Notes: generated by a model not told the origin, from the letters alone. Numbered from the stretch's first letter, positions 49,009 to 61,670 are shown. The stretch: 64,000 bases of DNA from Serripes groenlandicus (GCA_031761405.1 JASEVX010000010.1:29496059-29560058); one strand, 5' to 3'. Made by a program: numbers and translations.

Positions 49009-49889
49009 ATATATGATCGAGTAATTATGGTTAGTCAGAAGAAGGATGAAGAAGTTAATTTCTTCGTTGAAAGTCTGTTGCGGCCGGCTAGGTAGAGCGA
49101 ATAACAGAAAAGTCAAAAGTATGCGATTAAAAAGATTCAAATCCGACCTACTGTTTAGATCAAATTATAAATGTGATAGAGAGAATGAGAGACTGTTGGA
49201 ATGATAGTGAGTAGTGATTCGAGCCTTTGCAGGTTGACAGGATTGGTATCCAGTCAATCCAGAAAGGGAGACAGAGAGATACAGCTTAGCTAGACTATAA
49301 AATGCAAACACACTTGGATACTATTGAGAACGTTTGGAAAGAGAGTCTTCATGAACGAAAAGCCCTAAGTAGTTGTAGACATTATTTGGATAAATTCACC
49401 CTCTTCGTGTAAAGAGCATTAGGTCGCTCTGGTGAATAGTTTATGGATTTTTTTATCAACATTTGAAAACGATTGGATATTACAAAAACAAATTTACAGA
49501 ATCGAACGTATAAAGAGTATCCCCTTTACATATAAATTAGTGTATTGATTATTTACATATCAATTTATATGTGTACAAAAAATCCAAACAATGTGTGTAG
49601 TCATCGCTTGCCAAATACCATGTGTGCCTCGACACAGGAACTGGGCATATTAATACAGTTGCGGTAAGTGTAGCTTGCGGTAAGTGTAGCTCTAGATCAG
49701 CTTGAGCATTCGCACAGTTTAATAAAGGTGTGCACTATTCCTCGTCACATTTTTCCTCCTTTAGATAATATTTTAGTTAGAAATGTGAGCATTGATTGGA
49801 CTAGATGAATTTATAGACTGATCTGAAACTGAATTGGTCGTAAATGTTCGCAGGCCTATTTTCCTGTGTTGAGGCTGATTATGATTCCT

Positions 49890-50070
49890 AATTGATTACA
49901 ATATTTGTCTGGCTAATCCAGGCAGACAATGTTCGCCTCCTGTGGATTTTCTGTTTCAGGAATTCAGGAATCATTACTCTATATCTGTATCACCATGAGA
50001 TGAAATGTATCGGCCCGGATCAGCCTGTGTGGACGATACAATACGCAGAGTCTCGTGAATCGGATCACTT
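49890..50070. mobile_element. Partial MITE of the 58580-58823 family
   Basis: Shares CTCCTGTGGATTTTCTGTTT, CAGGAATCATTACTC and GGATCAGCCTGTGTGGACG. The ends are decayed. Confidence 0.5.
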
Positions 50071-50629
50071 ATCAAATCCCCGTCGCATTTATAAATGGTT
50101 GTGTCTGTTCAAAGAGGACCTATGCATCATTGCCTATGCAGTATATACTGTAACATAAAAAGTTATAGTATGCATTGCATACGTTTGCGTTTAATATTCA
50201 TTATTCAAAGGAAATACATATTTAAATAATAGGCGGTACAGCTCTTTTTGTAAAAGAGGTTAGCAACCATTAATTCACTCTTAATTTTTCATGAAGCAGA
50301 CTTCGAAAATGACTTATATCTGCTTAAAGCTCGTTTCGCAATCGATGTAAAAAAATAAGTTTAAATTATGAAGTGTATATGTATCATAACTAACCCATTT
50401 ACACATAAGGTTGTGTTATGCATACTATTCGCATTAATAAACGTGATATAATCAAAATGATTTCCTTTTTCATCTTTGTAAATGAATTATATAAAAGCTT
50501 TAAGTAGCGAGTTTTAACAGTCAACATCAATTCATTTATTATTTGACTTGGACAATCAACGAACCTCGTCATTTCAAATGTAAAAGCGTTAAATAACTGC
50601 TTAGGTCGTTTTCAACGATACATCAGTCT

Positions 50630-50930
50630 TTTCACGGCCAGGGATGTATGTGCTTGGAATCGAACCTACGACCCTTTTTTATAGATAACTTAAGTGTGAA
50701 CCGACTAAGCTAACGCTGATTCAAATTCAAATTCAACAAACCTTGCTAAATGTTAAGTTACCAGTACTACTGGTCCATGTATCTTTACACCAGCCAGTCA
50801 GTCGTAATGCTTACCCCGCAACCCTAAGTGCCTAGTGGGGCAGCTATTAAAGTATTGTGTATGACCTGGTTGGGCATCAAACCCGAGATCTACCGAACCC
50901 GAGGAAGACCCTATATTTTGATAGATAAAC
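50630..50930 (-). mobile_element. Reversed SINE copies
   Basis: 50630-50715 read in reverse gives a tRNA-like head (A box GTTAGCTTAGTCGGTTCA, B box GTAGGTTCGATTCCAAG). 50735-50930 is a reversed body with ACCAGTACTACTGG and CAGCCAGTCAGTCGTAATGC, as at 53610-53850. Confidence 0.6.
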
Positions 50931-51076
50931 TGATATTGATATTATGAACAACAAACAAAACAAAACGGAACTTCGTTAGTAAAATGACATTAGCGTGTCC
51001 CGAACATGTTCTCGTCACGAGCGGGACACTTCGCTGCTTTGCTCATCGTGTCACAGTGGTGTTTTGGCTTCAATCG

Positions 51077-51306
51077 ATCAACCCTTTCCCTCATATGACA
51101 ATTCTGCAGCAGAGGACTTTGAACACATTTTGTCAGTAAATAGACATCTCTATATTCGAATCGATAACCAAAGACTAAAAGTGTAAAACATTGTGGCAAA
51201 ACGAGAAATTGCTAGTCGTGAGCAATTTCTTCTTTTGTCATTATGTTTTCAAAAAGCCGTCTGCTGCAGAGGCCTCAGAAAGCGTCTATATGAAGGTAAG
51301 GATTAA
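51077..51306. mobile_element. Foldback MITE, CCCTCAT subfamily
   Basis: Starts AACCCTTTCCCTCATATGAC, with TCTGCAGCAGAGGAC. The centre pairs CGAGAAATTGCT with AGCAATTTCTTC, and the end is GCGTCTATATGAAGGTAAGG. It forms a subfamily with 54108-54336 and 61216-61442. Confidence 0.72.
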
Positions 51307-51309
51307 AGA

Positions 51310-52380
51310 TATCAACAGGCTCTTTTTGTACAATGTTTAAGTTCTCATTGAAGTTAATGTGCAATCTCGCTGAAAAAATGTGACAACTAATACCAAACAG
51401 TTGGGACTTATATGTAGTTCTGTGTAAGTTGATCTTGATCTATGGAATTCAATATTCATGTTAAAAGTTCCCTTCAGCACATATATAATAAAAACTTTTC
51501 TTTAACTAACACATAATGCAAGGGTATTTAAACCCATTTCCAAATACAATAAATCAGCATTGAACACATCTAGTCTAGGCAAAAGTAATCGAACTCCATA
51601 TCTATAAATGAAAGTCGTTCACCATCTGTGCCATTTTTAGAACATTCCGATGTGCTATGTTTAGTAACACTTTTCAAACAAAATGGAAACCCATTAATAT
51701 TTTAAACGCCTCCAAATGAAAGACACAATGCAGTTTAAGTTTTCTAGATGCCATGTGGCAGCTAAAGGAGATAGCCAATAAAGCAAACATTACGGTTATT
51801 ACAATTTTAATTATAGAGATGTTCCATATCCCTGCCTTAAGGTTGGTCGAAGTCGTCTGCTACAAATGTGTTTTATGTTACAAGGGGCGAAAGGCGGGTA
51901 TAATAAAGAGTCGATTTGATAAATAAAAAATATATATAGAAGTGGCAATATGTTATGCTAATAACTTCCCACAAGCAAAACGTGCATTATCACGAAATAG
52001 GATATCTCATTTTACCACAGAATTAAGATCCTAACATTTCAAAAGACAACTTTGAAAATGTTTAAAACCTTGACTATAATATCTATAATCTGGGGTTCAG
52101 CACTTTTTAAAAGTAGTAAAACGATAAAATAAAAAAGAGTCACACATTCTTGAAACGTCCAGGAATAGAACAATGTCATGATTTTAAATAACTCACTTGA
52201 CTACGTTATCATATACATGAAAATGTTCTTTATCTTGCAATGGGCAGATTATGGGATTTATAACACAGATAAGATAAACCTTTTGTTTACATGTCTACTG
52301 GTATGATAAACCTTTATGTTTACATGTATACTTTTTTTTAGAAATGACGTAATCGCCGGAACTATTTTTCTGAAATATAA
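51310..52380. other. No gene seen
   Basis: AT-rich; holds weak foldback arms near 51535-51610 and 51810-51880 (GGTCGAAGTCGTCTGCTAC). No coding support. Confidence 0.4.
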
Positions 52381-52381
52381 T

Positions 52382-52592
52382 TGAGCCGTTTCACCAGAAA
52401 ACCAAATGTTTTGACTGCGAAAAATATCGACCCGGATCTGCCTTAGCATGCCGCGTTTCAGGAATCATTACTCAATACCACCTATCCCCCTGAGACTGAC
52501 TGTGTCGGCCCTGATTAACCTGCGTAGGCTGATCTAGGTCGATACATTAGGCAGAGTCCATAATGTTAGTTTTCTCGTTGAATGGCTCAAAT
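52382..52592. mobile_element. MITE with TGAGCCG-type inverted ends
   Basis: Left end TTGAGCCGTTTCACCAGAAA, right end GTTTTCTCGTTGAATGGCTC. The middle has TTTCAGGAATCATTACTC. Same family as 58580-58823. Confidence 0.65.
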
Positions 52593-52599
52593 ATGTTGA

Positions 52600-53605
52600 T
52601 ACATGTAGTATAGCAGTCGAAACATGAAAAAACACAAACAAAAGTCAGAAATAAAGTTATAATTGTTTTAATTACATTTCAACATATTTTAACAATGAAA
52701 ATACAAATGAAAAAGAATATCGTTATATAAATTACACGGAATCTACATGTTCAGTCTTACTTCATGAACTGTCTTTCTTCATTGAAAATGTAGCATACAT
52801 ATACCTGTTTATTCTCTGATGAACAGTTCATAGGTTATCTTGTTTAAATACAATCTGAAGCGAACTATGTCCTATAATGAGAAGCATATATCTAAATTTC
52901 CACAAGTAGTTTTACACTTAAATGCCTTCACGATAAACGAAAAATGTTGAAGTTATATTGTCAGTCTGTTTTCTACGAAGAGAAAGGGTTCACGAACAGC
53001 CTCATCTGCCAATGCATTCCTCTTTCATACAGCAGTTACCGACAGAAAATCATTATGCGTTACATCTAGATATCCAAAAAATGTTTCTTCATGTTATATA
53101 ACTTTATCATTTACGTACAGTTAGTGTTTATGATCATTCTTAAAACTAAACATTTCGCAACGTGTCTTCGACATGTCTACCCACAACAGTGACGGTGACC
53201 TTTTTCCAAAAATGAAAATCTACAATCTAAACGACGACTAAGCATCACACTTGTCTTGAATACAGTCTCCTGTATTTAAACTTTGAGTGTTACTTGAACT
53301 TCCATAGCCTGAACTAACTTAAAACAACGACTTTCAGATCCAACAAAACTATTCATTTTCAAAACACGGCGGTTGACATACATGTTGACCTATCGCGTGT
53401 ACTGAAGCGACGGCCAATCCGCAATACTTACACTTTTACTAAAAATATGTTTGAGTTAATATTGCCGTGTAAAGGTATTTTGTAACACCAGATATATACA
53501 AATTAAGTAGTAATAATCGAGAAATATGGAGTTAAAGTCGGAACTCTTTATCTTTCGTATGTCGTGTGTATACAGCTAGCATACGGGTCAGTGCTCGATG
53601 TTGGG
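52600..53605. other. No gene or clear repeat seen
   Basis: Plain AT-rich sequence in all frames. Confidence 0.4.
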
Positions 53606-53609
53606 TGTT

Positions 53610-53850
53610 TTATGCCGCTTTTAACATTTGTTCAGTTATATTACGTTGTTTCCAGGGTAAGTTATCAGTACTACCGGTCGAATTATCCTGACACCAGCCA
53701 GTCAGTCGTAATGCAGCCGCAACCCTGAGCGCCCAGGAGGTCAGCCATTACCACCATTTTTAAAGTCCTTGGTATGACCCGGCCGGGAATCGAACCCATG
53801 ACCTCCTGCACCGAGCCGAACGCTTTACGACTACATCACCGAGTACACGA
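53610..53850 (-). mobile_element. Near-complete reversed SINE
   Basis: On the minus strand: head with A-box-like GTGATGTAGTCGTAAAGCG and B box TGGGTTCGATTCCCGG, body with TTGCGGCTGCATTACGACTG and GACTGGCTGGTGTCAGGATA, and an end near CGGCATAAAACACCC. This is the best copy of the family in the window. Confidence 0.72.
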
Positions 53851-54052
53851 GAAAGCGTACACGTTGATATTTACGAATAGGTTTTGTTCAGATCAACCTC
53901 TCAACTGTACAGTATGATCAGCATAAGCAAACGTTGACATACTCTTCTAACAATGTTGGATAAGTAGTATGTAAACAATGTAAACCGTGATATCAGACTG
54001 TGCAGATGCAAGGGCTGCACTAGATCTATACTATTCATAAAGGCAAACTTAT

Positions 54053-54476
54053 ACCCTATATAATATCAAATGTGAAGTCTGGTTACTCTGGTACTAGGCG
54101 TACTATATAAACCTTTTCCCTCATACGACAACTCTGCAGCAGACGTCTTTGAACATATTTTGTCAGAAAATAGAAAATCTCTATAATTGAATGGGTAACC
54201 TATGACACAAAGTGGATCATTGTGGCAAAAAGAGAAATTGCTCGTGTCAAGCAATTTCTTCTTATGTCACTATGTTTTCAAAAGAGCATCTGCTGCAGAG
54301 GCGTCAGAAAGCGTCTATATGACGGCAAGGAGTTAATTACGTGCATCTGGTATGATCCTACAATGGCGACTAGATGGGTCTCTTCCCCTATTGATCGCTC
54401 TCTCATATATATAATAAATAATAGCGTAACCAATAAATACAACGTGCTGTATTTTATTCAATACATTTATTATACT
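54053..54476 (+). repeat. Anonymous repeat, copy 1, with a foldback MITE inside
   Basis: TACCCTATATAATATCAAAT at the left and ATTACGTGCATCTGG, then CAATGGCGACTAGATGGGTC, to the right match 55540-58520. The MITE (54108-54336) sits in this copy only. Confidence 0.72.
54108..54336. mobile_element. Foldback MITE in a TTAA site
   Basis: Starts AACCTTTTCCCTCATACGAC and ends GACGGCAAGGAGTTAA. The empty site in copy 2 reads CTATATTAATTACGTG, placing the insertion at TTAA. Confidence 0.8.
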
Positions 54477-56120
54477 GTTCACAAAAGCAAACTTATTAGT
54501 CGCCGGGCAGAAGCCCGCGACTTCTATTTTTAATAGCTTTTCGGAAATCACATGGGAGGGCGGCTTATTATTAGAAAGAAACAAATCTAGATGATTTGAA
54601 CATATTACAATTGTGGTTGTTTACGAACACTAATAAATGACACATCTAAAATGAAATAAATATTCCGATTTTTTAATGTTTGCAGTTTTTTTTATTTCAC
54701 TCGCATTTAAGTTTTTTGTCTTATTTACGAAGACAAAAGTGGTCCCTTCAAGACGTGAACCAACACCCCCTAATGCAGACTCTTATGTGTCATCATTGAG
54801 GTCAATTTCGGATTCTCCTTTTAATAGCAATTTTAACTTACTAAATGTTGTTTTCATGTTCAAAGAGATGTCTTGATTTGTGTAGAATTCATTTAATAAT
54901 GTTAATCCATGAATATCTAAAGTAGGAACTGTTTCTAAGCTAAATATAGACCCTATTCTGTTGTGTAGTTTCGTGACCTTTAACATCGATTTTCGCGCAT
55001 GCGCATTTCGATATTGAAAAGCGAGTGATATTATTTTATTTTAGACAAGTACAAGACGAATGTTTGACGCAAAGCGTCAAAGAGAAGCCGCAATATTTCG
55101 TTGTACATGTAGAAATAAGAAAAAAAGAACATTTTTAAATCCACAAACAATAGAACAATTTAAACTGTAGACGGTATTGCTGATATATTTCTCCTTTTGA
55201 AGACTTTTGTTTTCTTCAAATTACCTCCCTTTAAAGCAATACCAGGATATTTACCTTGTGATTCGAATAAGATTGACAAACATTGAAATTATATGAATGA
55301 ATACTATTATTTAAATAAGTAACAACAGCAAAATTAAATTAAAGCCAGATAAATGTGTACACATCTCGTTAATTTGTTATAGATACCCTAATGTATAGAT
55401 ATGAATATAAACTTTATAATCAAATGTTTTCATTTCAACGTTTCTAATGTTTGAATAGACTAAGGAAAGTCAAGAATACATAAATAAATCAATGCAGTCT
55501 TTTCCGGCGACATTGATGCCTTGCATCAACTTTCTCTTGTACCCTATATATTATCAAATCTGTATTCTGGTACCAGGCCTACTATATTAATTACGTGCAA
55601 TTCAGGCGCGTAGCTGAGCCCAAATTTACTTTACGCACTCTGCTAGATTTGTAATTGGAACGGTCTATGGTGTCGTTTCGAGTATTTTTTACAACATAGA
55701 ATGTGGTCCTATTTGACCGTCCAAAACATATAAATGTTTTAATGAAAGACAAAAAATCAAGTCTTCTTTTTCCATCTATATATTGACTGCAAATGTTTCG
55801 CTGTAAGGATGATTGCAAATCATCATCTGCAATTTTAAAACAAACGTACAATACATTTCTCCTATTGTTCATAGTTCAAAACAAAACATCATACAATGGG
55901 CGTTCAGACTGTTTAGATATTGAACTTTGATAAAGGTGGTATATAACGGTAAACACGCTTATAAATGCAAGTGCAAAAATGAACACAATGGAAAACGTAC
56001 TTCCTCGTTAGAGCTTCTGCAAATTGTTTAAATCACATTACAATGTACTCCAATACAGTGGTCACTCTTTAGTTCGCGCCGCACAATGCCATACATGATG
56101 TGGTAATGAAGCAGGTCAAT

Positions 56121-56381
56121 CTACATACGGAATAAGATGGCTAGTCTTCGCTCCTTTCTACGTGCAAACACATCTAAAATTGTGTCGACGTTTATGTCCC
56201 TATCACGATGAATGCTCATCAACCCAAGCCCAGACAGTCTACCGGTGGTCATTGTTGATCGTAGGTAGGTTTTCACCCTTCTCATTGAGCTGAATGAGCG
56301 CTCTGCAGTGGCGGTTGAAACGGGCATTGCCAGTAAAATGTGGAGGCATGTTGACACATTTGGGTACAGCTCAGCGTTCAT
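56121..56381 (-). pseudogene. hAT C-terminal dimerisation domain
   Basis: Reads YPNVSTCLHILLAMPVSTAT, then AERSFSSMRRVKTYLRSTM. AERSFS--RR-K-YLR is the hallmark of the hAT C-terminal region and supplies the third catalytic acidic residue. It is separated from the core by a stop and a frameshift between 56381 and 56462. Confidence 0.8.
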
Positions 56382-56459
56382 GTGTGCTAATGTATCACCT
56401 ATGGTATCATAGACAGGACCGTCTCCATCACACCTATTTCTTCAGCGACTAACCTCTCG

Positions 56460-57737
56460 TTAAAACTCCTCAAGTGAGTCAGCTGGCAGATCTCGCGAAA
56501 AGGTGGCGTATAATTCCTGTACAATATCGTTGTCGATATGCTCTATTTCGCTTGGTATCAGATATTGTGCGTTAAACCTGTCGCCATTTTGAATGAGCCT
56601 GGTGGATAGTTCCGTCGATAAATGGTCGACGAATGGAAGGTACAAATTGCGTAACCAGTATTCTGAGGGCGTGTCTGCAGGCGCATTCTGTCGATGTTGT
56701 TGTCTACGGTTGCACACTGCTCGTGGTCGGGATGGTTCGACACCAACTGCTTGGGCCATATCGACGGACTTGTTGTAAAGGGCATCCCACACCGCTGGAT
56801 CATTTCTTTCTTCGTCGACCTGACGCAAAACTGTTTGTGCCTCTCGCACGGCTTCAACTAAGTCGCAGCTTTTACGCTGCAGCATGTGTGAGAGCGGCAC
56901 AAGTCCAGAAAGAACGTGTTCTATGGCGACGAGACCTACCATGAAGCCGAACTGAGTGACCGCGGCTCTGAATGCACCAGCCTTGGCGACACCATAGTTA
57001 AGGCTTAGGTCCTCTAAGCAGTTTACAACGGTTGGGTACGAGCACTTAAACGTATTCAGTGCGTCTGATCTGGCTGCCCATATAGTTTCGCATAATGACT
57101 GGAGTGTTGTACGACTCTCCATCTCTTCGCGACAAGCTTGGTCGTTCGCCAACGTCTCCCGAAATCTTAACAACCGTTTTCCCGAGTAATTGAACAGAAA
57201 ATCCACTTCTTGTACTGTCTTCATCATGTTTCTAGAGAGTGGCTCCTCAGATGCATGTATTATTGCTAGGTTTAAGCAGTGTGCCTTGCAGTGCGTGTAA
57301 ATTGCCTCGGGAAATATCTGTCGTACCCGCGCTTGAACGCCACGGAATTTTCCGGACATGTTGGACGCCCCGTCGTAGCCTTGACCCCGCATTTTCACTA
57401 AATCTACTCCAGCTTGTCTAAGGTTGGCTACAAATGCATTCGACAAAGCTTCACCAGTTGTTGATTCGCATTCAGCGAAAGCAATAAAGTCCTCTCACAC
57501 TGAACTGGTAGTGGCGTCGAAGTACCTCATACAAAGCGACATTTGCTCCATCGTAGAGGCGTCCGTGGCTTCGTCAGCAATAAAACCAAAGAATGGGGCA
57601 CTATTGCATTTCTGCACTATTTCCTCTTTAAGCTGATCACAGATGATTGAGATTAGTTCGTTTTGAATTTCGGGTGAGGTGTACATTGTCCTTGGGTCAT
57701 AGTGGAAAACTGTTTCATATTTATAAAATGAATACAA
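56460..57737 (-). pseudogene. hAT transposase core (DUF4371/ZMYM1-like)
   Basis: The frame reads from YTSPEIQNELISIICDQLKE through FFGFIADEATDASTMEQMSL, then an in-frame TGA at 57495-57497, then GYDGASNMSGKFRGVQARV and TLQSLCETIWAARSDALNTF, to a TAA at 56460. The first two acidic catalytic residues (D of DEATD, D of GYDG) and the TRW-like WAARSDA stretch are visible. Only one stop interrupts more than 400 codons, so the decay is fairly mild. It belongs with hAT-type, ZMYM1-like transposases. Confidence 0.8.
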
Positions 57738-57887
57738 TTATGATTGTATTAAAATATGTAAAATAATAATTTACAAAATGTAAAATAATTATTCACAAAA
57801 TGTGAGTATTTTATGGTGCTAAAACACTCAAGCAGCGAATGCCGATATATCTGCCAGAATTTAGTATTGTTAAAGAAATGTATTTAC

Positions 57888-58021
57888 CTGCTGGGGAATG
57901 TAGACTGTTGCACAGTATCCCATTTATTCTTTAAGAGACACATTCGGTCATTGTCATCAGATATTTTCTCATGAAAAGCATCCGGGTATGGTGGGTTGTG
58001 AGGGTTTATAAGTGAAGCCAT
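57888..58021 (-). pseudogene. hAT transposase, probable 5' exon
   Basis: ATG at 58021 opens a frame reading MASLINPHNPPYPDAFHEK, then KNKWDTVQQSTFPS, up to donor GTAAAT at 57887. It is followed by a possible intron to an AG near 57700. The phase does not match perfectly, so an indel or another border is likely. Confidence 0.5.
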
Positions 58022-58579
58022 TTTTCTTCGAAAAAATCGCGCAATGTAAACATTTACAAGGGAGAGGACTCCATGACAACTTAATTAAAAAAGAGGAGTA
58101 ATTGATAGACATGAACATAACAATTACCTCCCGTGTTAGGTAGTCGACAAAGGTTAACTAGTCTACAATTAAAATATATGGGTTTATCAAGTTAACTTAT
58201 GTGTTAACTTTGTTTTTTTTTCATAAGTTTTATTCTTAGAATTTCTGGTAGTCTGCCCCTCACCCCCCTTAGTGTACATTTTTATTGCGTTTTTCGCATT
58301 TATTTCATTTTTATTTTTTCGATCTGTCAAACATTATTTTACGCACGTGCGTACGTGCGTAAGCCTAGCTACGCGCCTGTGAATTACGTGCGTCTGGTGT
58401 GATCCTACAATGGCGACTAGATGGGTCACTTCCCCTATTGATCGCCATCTCATATATATGATAAATAATAGCGTAACCAATAATACAACGTGCTGTATTT
58501 TATTTCATACATTCATTATGAAGCAACAGTCTCAAGGAGTTTGAAAGGTTAAATCGGTTGGTCCACTGAAGGGATTCAC

Positions 58580-58823
58580 TATATGAGCCGAATTACGAGA
58601 AAACCAACATTGTGGACTCTGTGTAAAGTATCGACCCTGATCAGCCTAAGCCTGCCGCGCAGGCTAACCCGGACAGACACTTGTCGCCTACTGTGGATTG
58701 TCTGTTTCAGGAATCATTACTCCATGCCTCTAACCCTTGAGACGGAATGTGTCTGCCCGGATGATCTGGGTCGATACACTAAGTTGAGTCCATACTATTG
58801 GTTTTCTCACGGAACGGCTCATA
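58580..58823. mobile_element. MITE with long inverted ends
   Basis: The left end ATATGAGCCGAATTACGAGA and the right end TCTCACGGAACGGCTCATAT are inverted, and the similarity extends about 65 bases inward (GTATCGACCC / GGGTCGATAC). Other copies: 52382-52592 and 49890-50070. Confidence 0.72.
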
Positions 58824-58889
58824 TGTACTGGTTATGTCTCTCAACTGTGTCATTTCTTTGTGTGTTTTTAAATGTTTTACGCCGCTTTC

Positions 58890-59235
58890 AACATTTATCT
58901 AGTTATCTGACAGCGTGTACTGGGTAAGTTACCAGTACTACTGGTTCATTTATCCTGACACCAGCCAGTCAGTCGTAATGCTAACCCCGCAACCCTGAGC
59001 ATCAAGAATTAAGGGCAGTCATTATTACCAATTTTAGCTCGACTTTTGAAAAAAACGAGAGCTATTGTCATGACCATGGCGGCGGCGTCGTGGTCATCCG
59101 GTTAAGGTTTTTTGTTTAGCTCACTTTTTTTCTCCCTATCATTCGAGGGTCTGTGCCGTACGCGGTGCTCTTGTTTAAGGTATAGGCTTGACCCGACTGG
59201 GGATCGGACTTGCGACCACCTGCACCCAGGGCGGG
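58890..59235 (-). mobile_element. Reversed SINE interrupted by a short element
   Basis: 58890-59030 has ACCAGTACTACTGGTTC and CAGCCAGTCAGTCGTAATGC; the head resumes at 59180 with GGCTTGACCCGACTGGGG. A 145-base insert (59033-59178, from AGCTCGACTTTTG to GTGCTCTTGTTT) separates them. Confidence 0.6.
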
Positions 59236-60640
59236 CCCTGGCTGAAAAAAAGTTTGAGCCATTGCTTGAGCCAATTTACAAAAACTTGAGCCATCTTTGA
59301 GACATTTTTTGTCTTTTTTATTATCTACATATCGAAGGAACCCGCAATAGACAAATTCTTTGAATAAAACATTTATGGAGAAAATAGACAGTAAATGTGC
59401 AACTTAAAATGATCAAAGTAGACAAAAATATTTCTCTATTTCAAACTGTGTTCTCAAAAGAAGGTCTTCTGCAGATAAATGCATCTTTATGTGGAAAATG
59501 CATCTTTATGTGGAAATTCTTAATTTGTAACAATGTTTAGCTCTTCATTTGCAACGCATGATTGGCTTGCTCATTCTGTCAAGTAAAATTCTTTATTTGT
59601 TAGATCCTAACTCTACATTTGTTGATTCCTACAAGTGTAGCATGTCTGCTAGAAGTTATTTCATTATGTTTTCTTTTTTTTTGTGAAAACCGAATTGACA
59701 AGACTGTATTTTTTTATTTAAAGTGTGAAAACGACAAACGTAAGTAAAATCGCTGAACAATGTATCCGCAAAACCATGCCCGAATATACGTCATCTTTTT
59801 ACGCTATTTTGATCTGAAGATATTTCGATTCTTCATGTTAATCAGACTATGAAATGGATAGGAGATTTTGAAGTGGACATAAACTTGTATTCCAACATCT
59901 AAACTTATTGTTTAGCGGTCGAAAAAAGCTCAATCAACTCTTTTTGTGTCACCCTGCATAGCACGGTAGGCACTTAGAGATTACTTTTTTTTGTCCGGCG
60001 TCTGTCCGTCACACTTTCAGTGAGCAGGTGACACACGTGCTCCGCGGAGCACTCCATTCTAGTTTAAAAACGACATTCATGAACCAAAATCGCTGTTTTG
60101 ACACTGTGCTGCGATTGGCTGTTTATAAATAGGTCACTTCATCGGCGCTAAAGCCTTTTGTTTAAATTGCCAATTTCCTTAATTACTCTGTCTATGTCAA
60201 CAGTTTGACATTATACAGAAACACAATACACGTGAATAATTGGGTTCCGATATGTTACCGGTGTAACGAGTTGATCCAGTCAGTTATGTAGGCAATTATT
60301 GATTTTTCAACTCGGAAATAGACCACTTAAATGAAATATGTCGGATTTTACTATCTCTATTTTTCATAACGATTTTTTTTATGAGGGTTAAAGTTTAAAC
60401 ATATTAGGTTAGTACATGTACACTACACAGTCAATGAAATCAAGGATTGTTTTCTATGTGTACGGCTAAACTTGTTCTTTCAGATTGAAATTGCAGGGGT
60501 TCGGGGGCGCAGCCACTGATGTTGATAAAAAGTTAGATGCGTCTGGCAACATGAAATGAAATATTTTAACGTTCATTCAAAGGGGTTGATGTTGACCAAT
60601 GTGTGGCAAATAATCTTCATTCTATATAGGTTTTAACAAT
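59236..60640. other. No gene seen
   Basis: AT-rich; 59940-60065 looks like a dispersed repeat fragment (GTCCGGCGTCTGTCCGTCAC to CTCCGCGGAGCACTCC). A 19-base word, GTGGAAAATGCATCTTTAT and its neighbour, repeats at 59480-59515. Confidence 0.4.
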
Positions 60641-60649
60641 TATAGAGAT

Positions 60650-61670
60650 GTTCCTTATTTTTCTAGTAGACATTTTCAAAGTCGTCTACTGCAGATTTGT
60701 CATATGAGGGAAAGCTTCAAAGCGTTAAATTGATGATGTCTGTTAAAATCATTCTTTGATAAATTGGCAGTTAAACTAGATTAGCATGAAAATATAACCT
60801 TCAATTGTGAATTTTGTTTATTGATTCATATAGGTGAAATGTACTGTGCATGTCCACTCAAAAGATCTGCATTCTTGAATATGGTTATTTTTACTGACAG
60901 GCATAACAACATTGTTCATATATTATGTTGCCACAAAGTGTATTCAGTTTGACCTAGTCACCTATTGTTCTTTGTTACAATTTTTTCATTTTTTGTTTGT
61001 CTTTGCACAGTATAATTGAATTAATGATGAGCAGGAGTTTAGGGGTGTAGCCTCAAATTAGAATGGAATATTAGTTTAAATAAAAAATATTAACCTAAAT
61101 CCTTTCTCACATAAAATAAATATGCAACAGACCATTTTGAAAACATCTAAGCAAAACAAATGGAAAATCTCTTTAAATGAAAGTAAAATTATTGAAAAGA
61201 GTTGGTCAATATGATTAACCCTTTCCATCATACGACAATTCTGCAGCAGATGACTTTGAACTTATTTTGTCAAAAAATAGAAAATCTCTATAATTGAATG
61301 GATAACCTATGACTTAAAGAGGAAAACATTGTAGCAAAAGGAAAAATTGCTAATTTTGAGCAATTTCTTCTTTTGTCAATGTATTCAAAAAGCTGTCTGT
61401 TGCAGAGGCCTCAGAAAATGTCCATATGAGGGAAAGGGTTAAACTTAAGTTGTTTGTTTCTTTCAAACTAGGGTCTAAAGCTTGTTCTGAACTTTCTTCC
61501 ATCCTCATATCCCTTTCCAACAGACAGCATTAAAAAGAGCTAGGCCAAAATATGGAAAATCTCTTTGGATAAAAGCTAAACTTGCAAAAGGATGAGATAT
61601 TCACTATGAGCGTTATCTCCCTTTGCCACAGTTATTTCAAACGTCATCTACAAGTGGAAAAGTGTTAAAC
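60650..61670. mobile_element. Foldback MITEs, four partial or whole copies
   Basis: Right arm at 60650-60715 (AAAGTCGTCTACTGCAGATT); left arm at 61085-61205; whole copy at 61216-61442 from TTAACCCTTTCCATCATACG to ATGAGGGAAAGGGTTAA; a further short copy at 61500-61668. The whole copy interrupts the sequence just after the left arm. Confidence 0.68.

Larger units (their letters stand above)
55598..58381 (-). mobile_element. Decayed hAT transposon, near full length
   Basis: The ends carry inverted CAGGCGCGTAGCT (from 55604) and AGCTACGCGCCTG (to 58379). The word AATTACGTGC lies on both flanks, fitting a target duplication with a few extra bases. Inside, on the minus strand, is a hAT transposase pseudogene. 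Confidence 0.75.
55540..58520 (+). repeat. Anonymous repeat, copy 2, with a hAT element inside
   Basis: 55540-55597 and 58381-58520 together match copy 1 at 54053-54107 and 54337-54476. The hAT element splits it. Confidence 0.7.

Noticed and set aside
49892..50158. 88-residue open frame
   Set aside because: Covered by a partial MITE whose other copies do not keep the frame.
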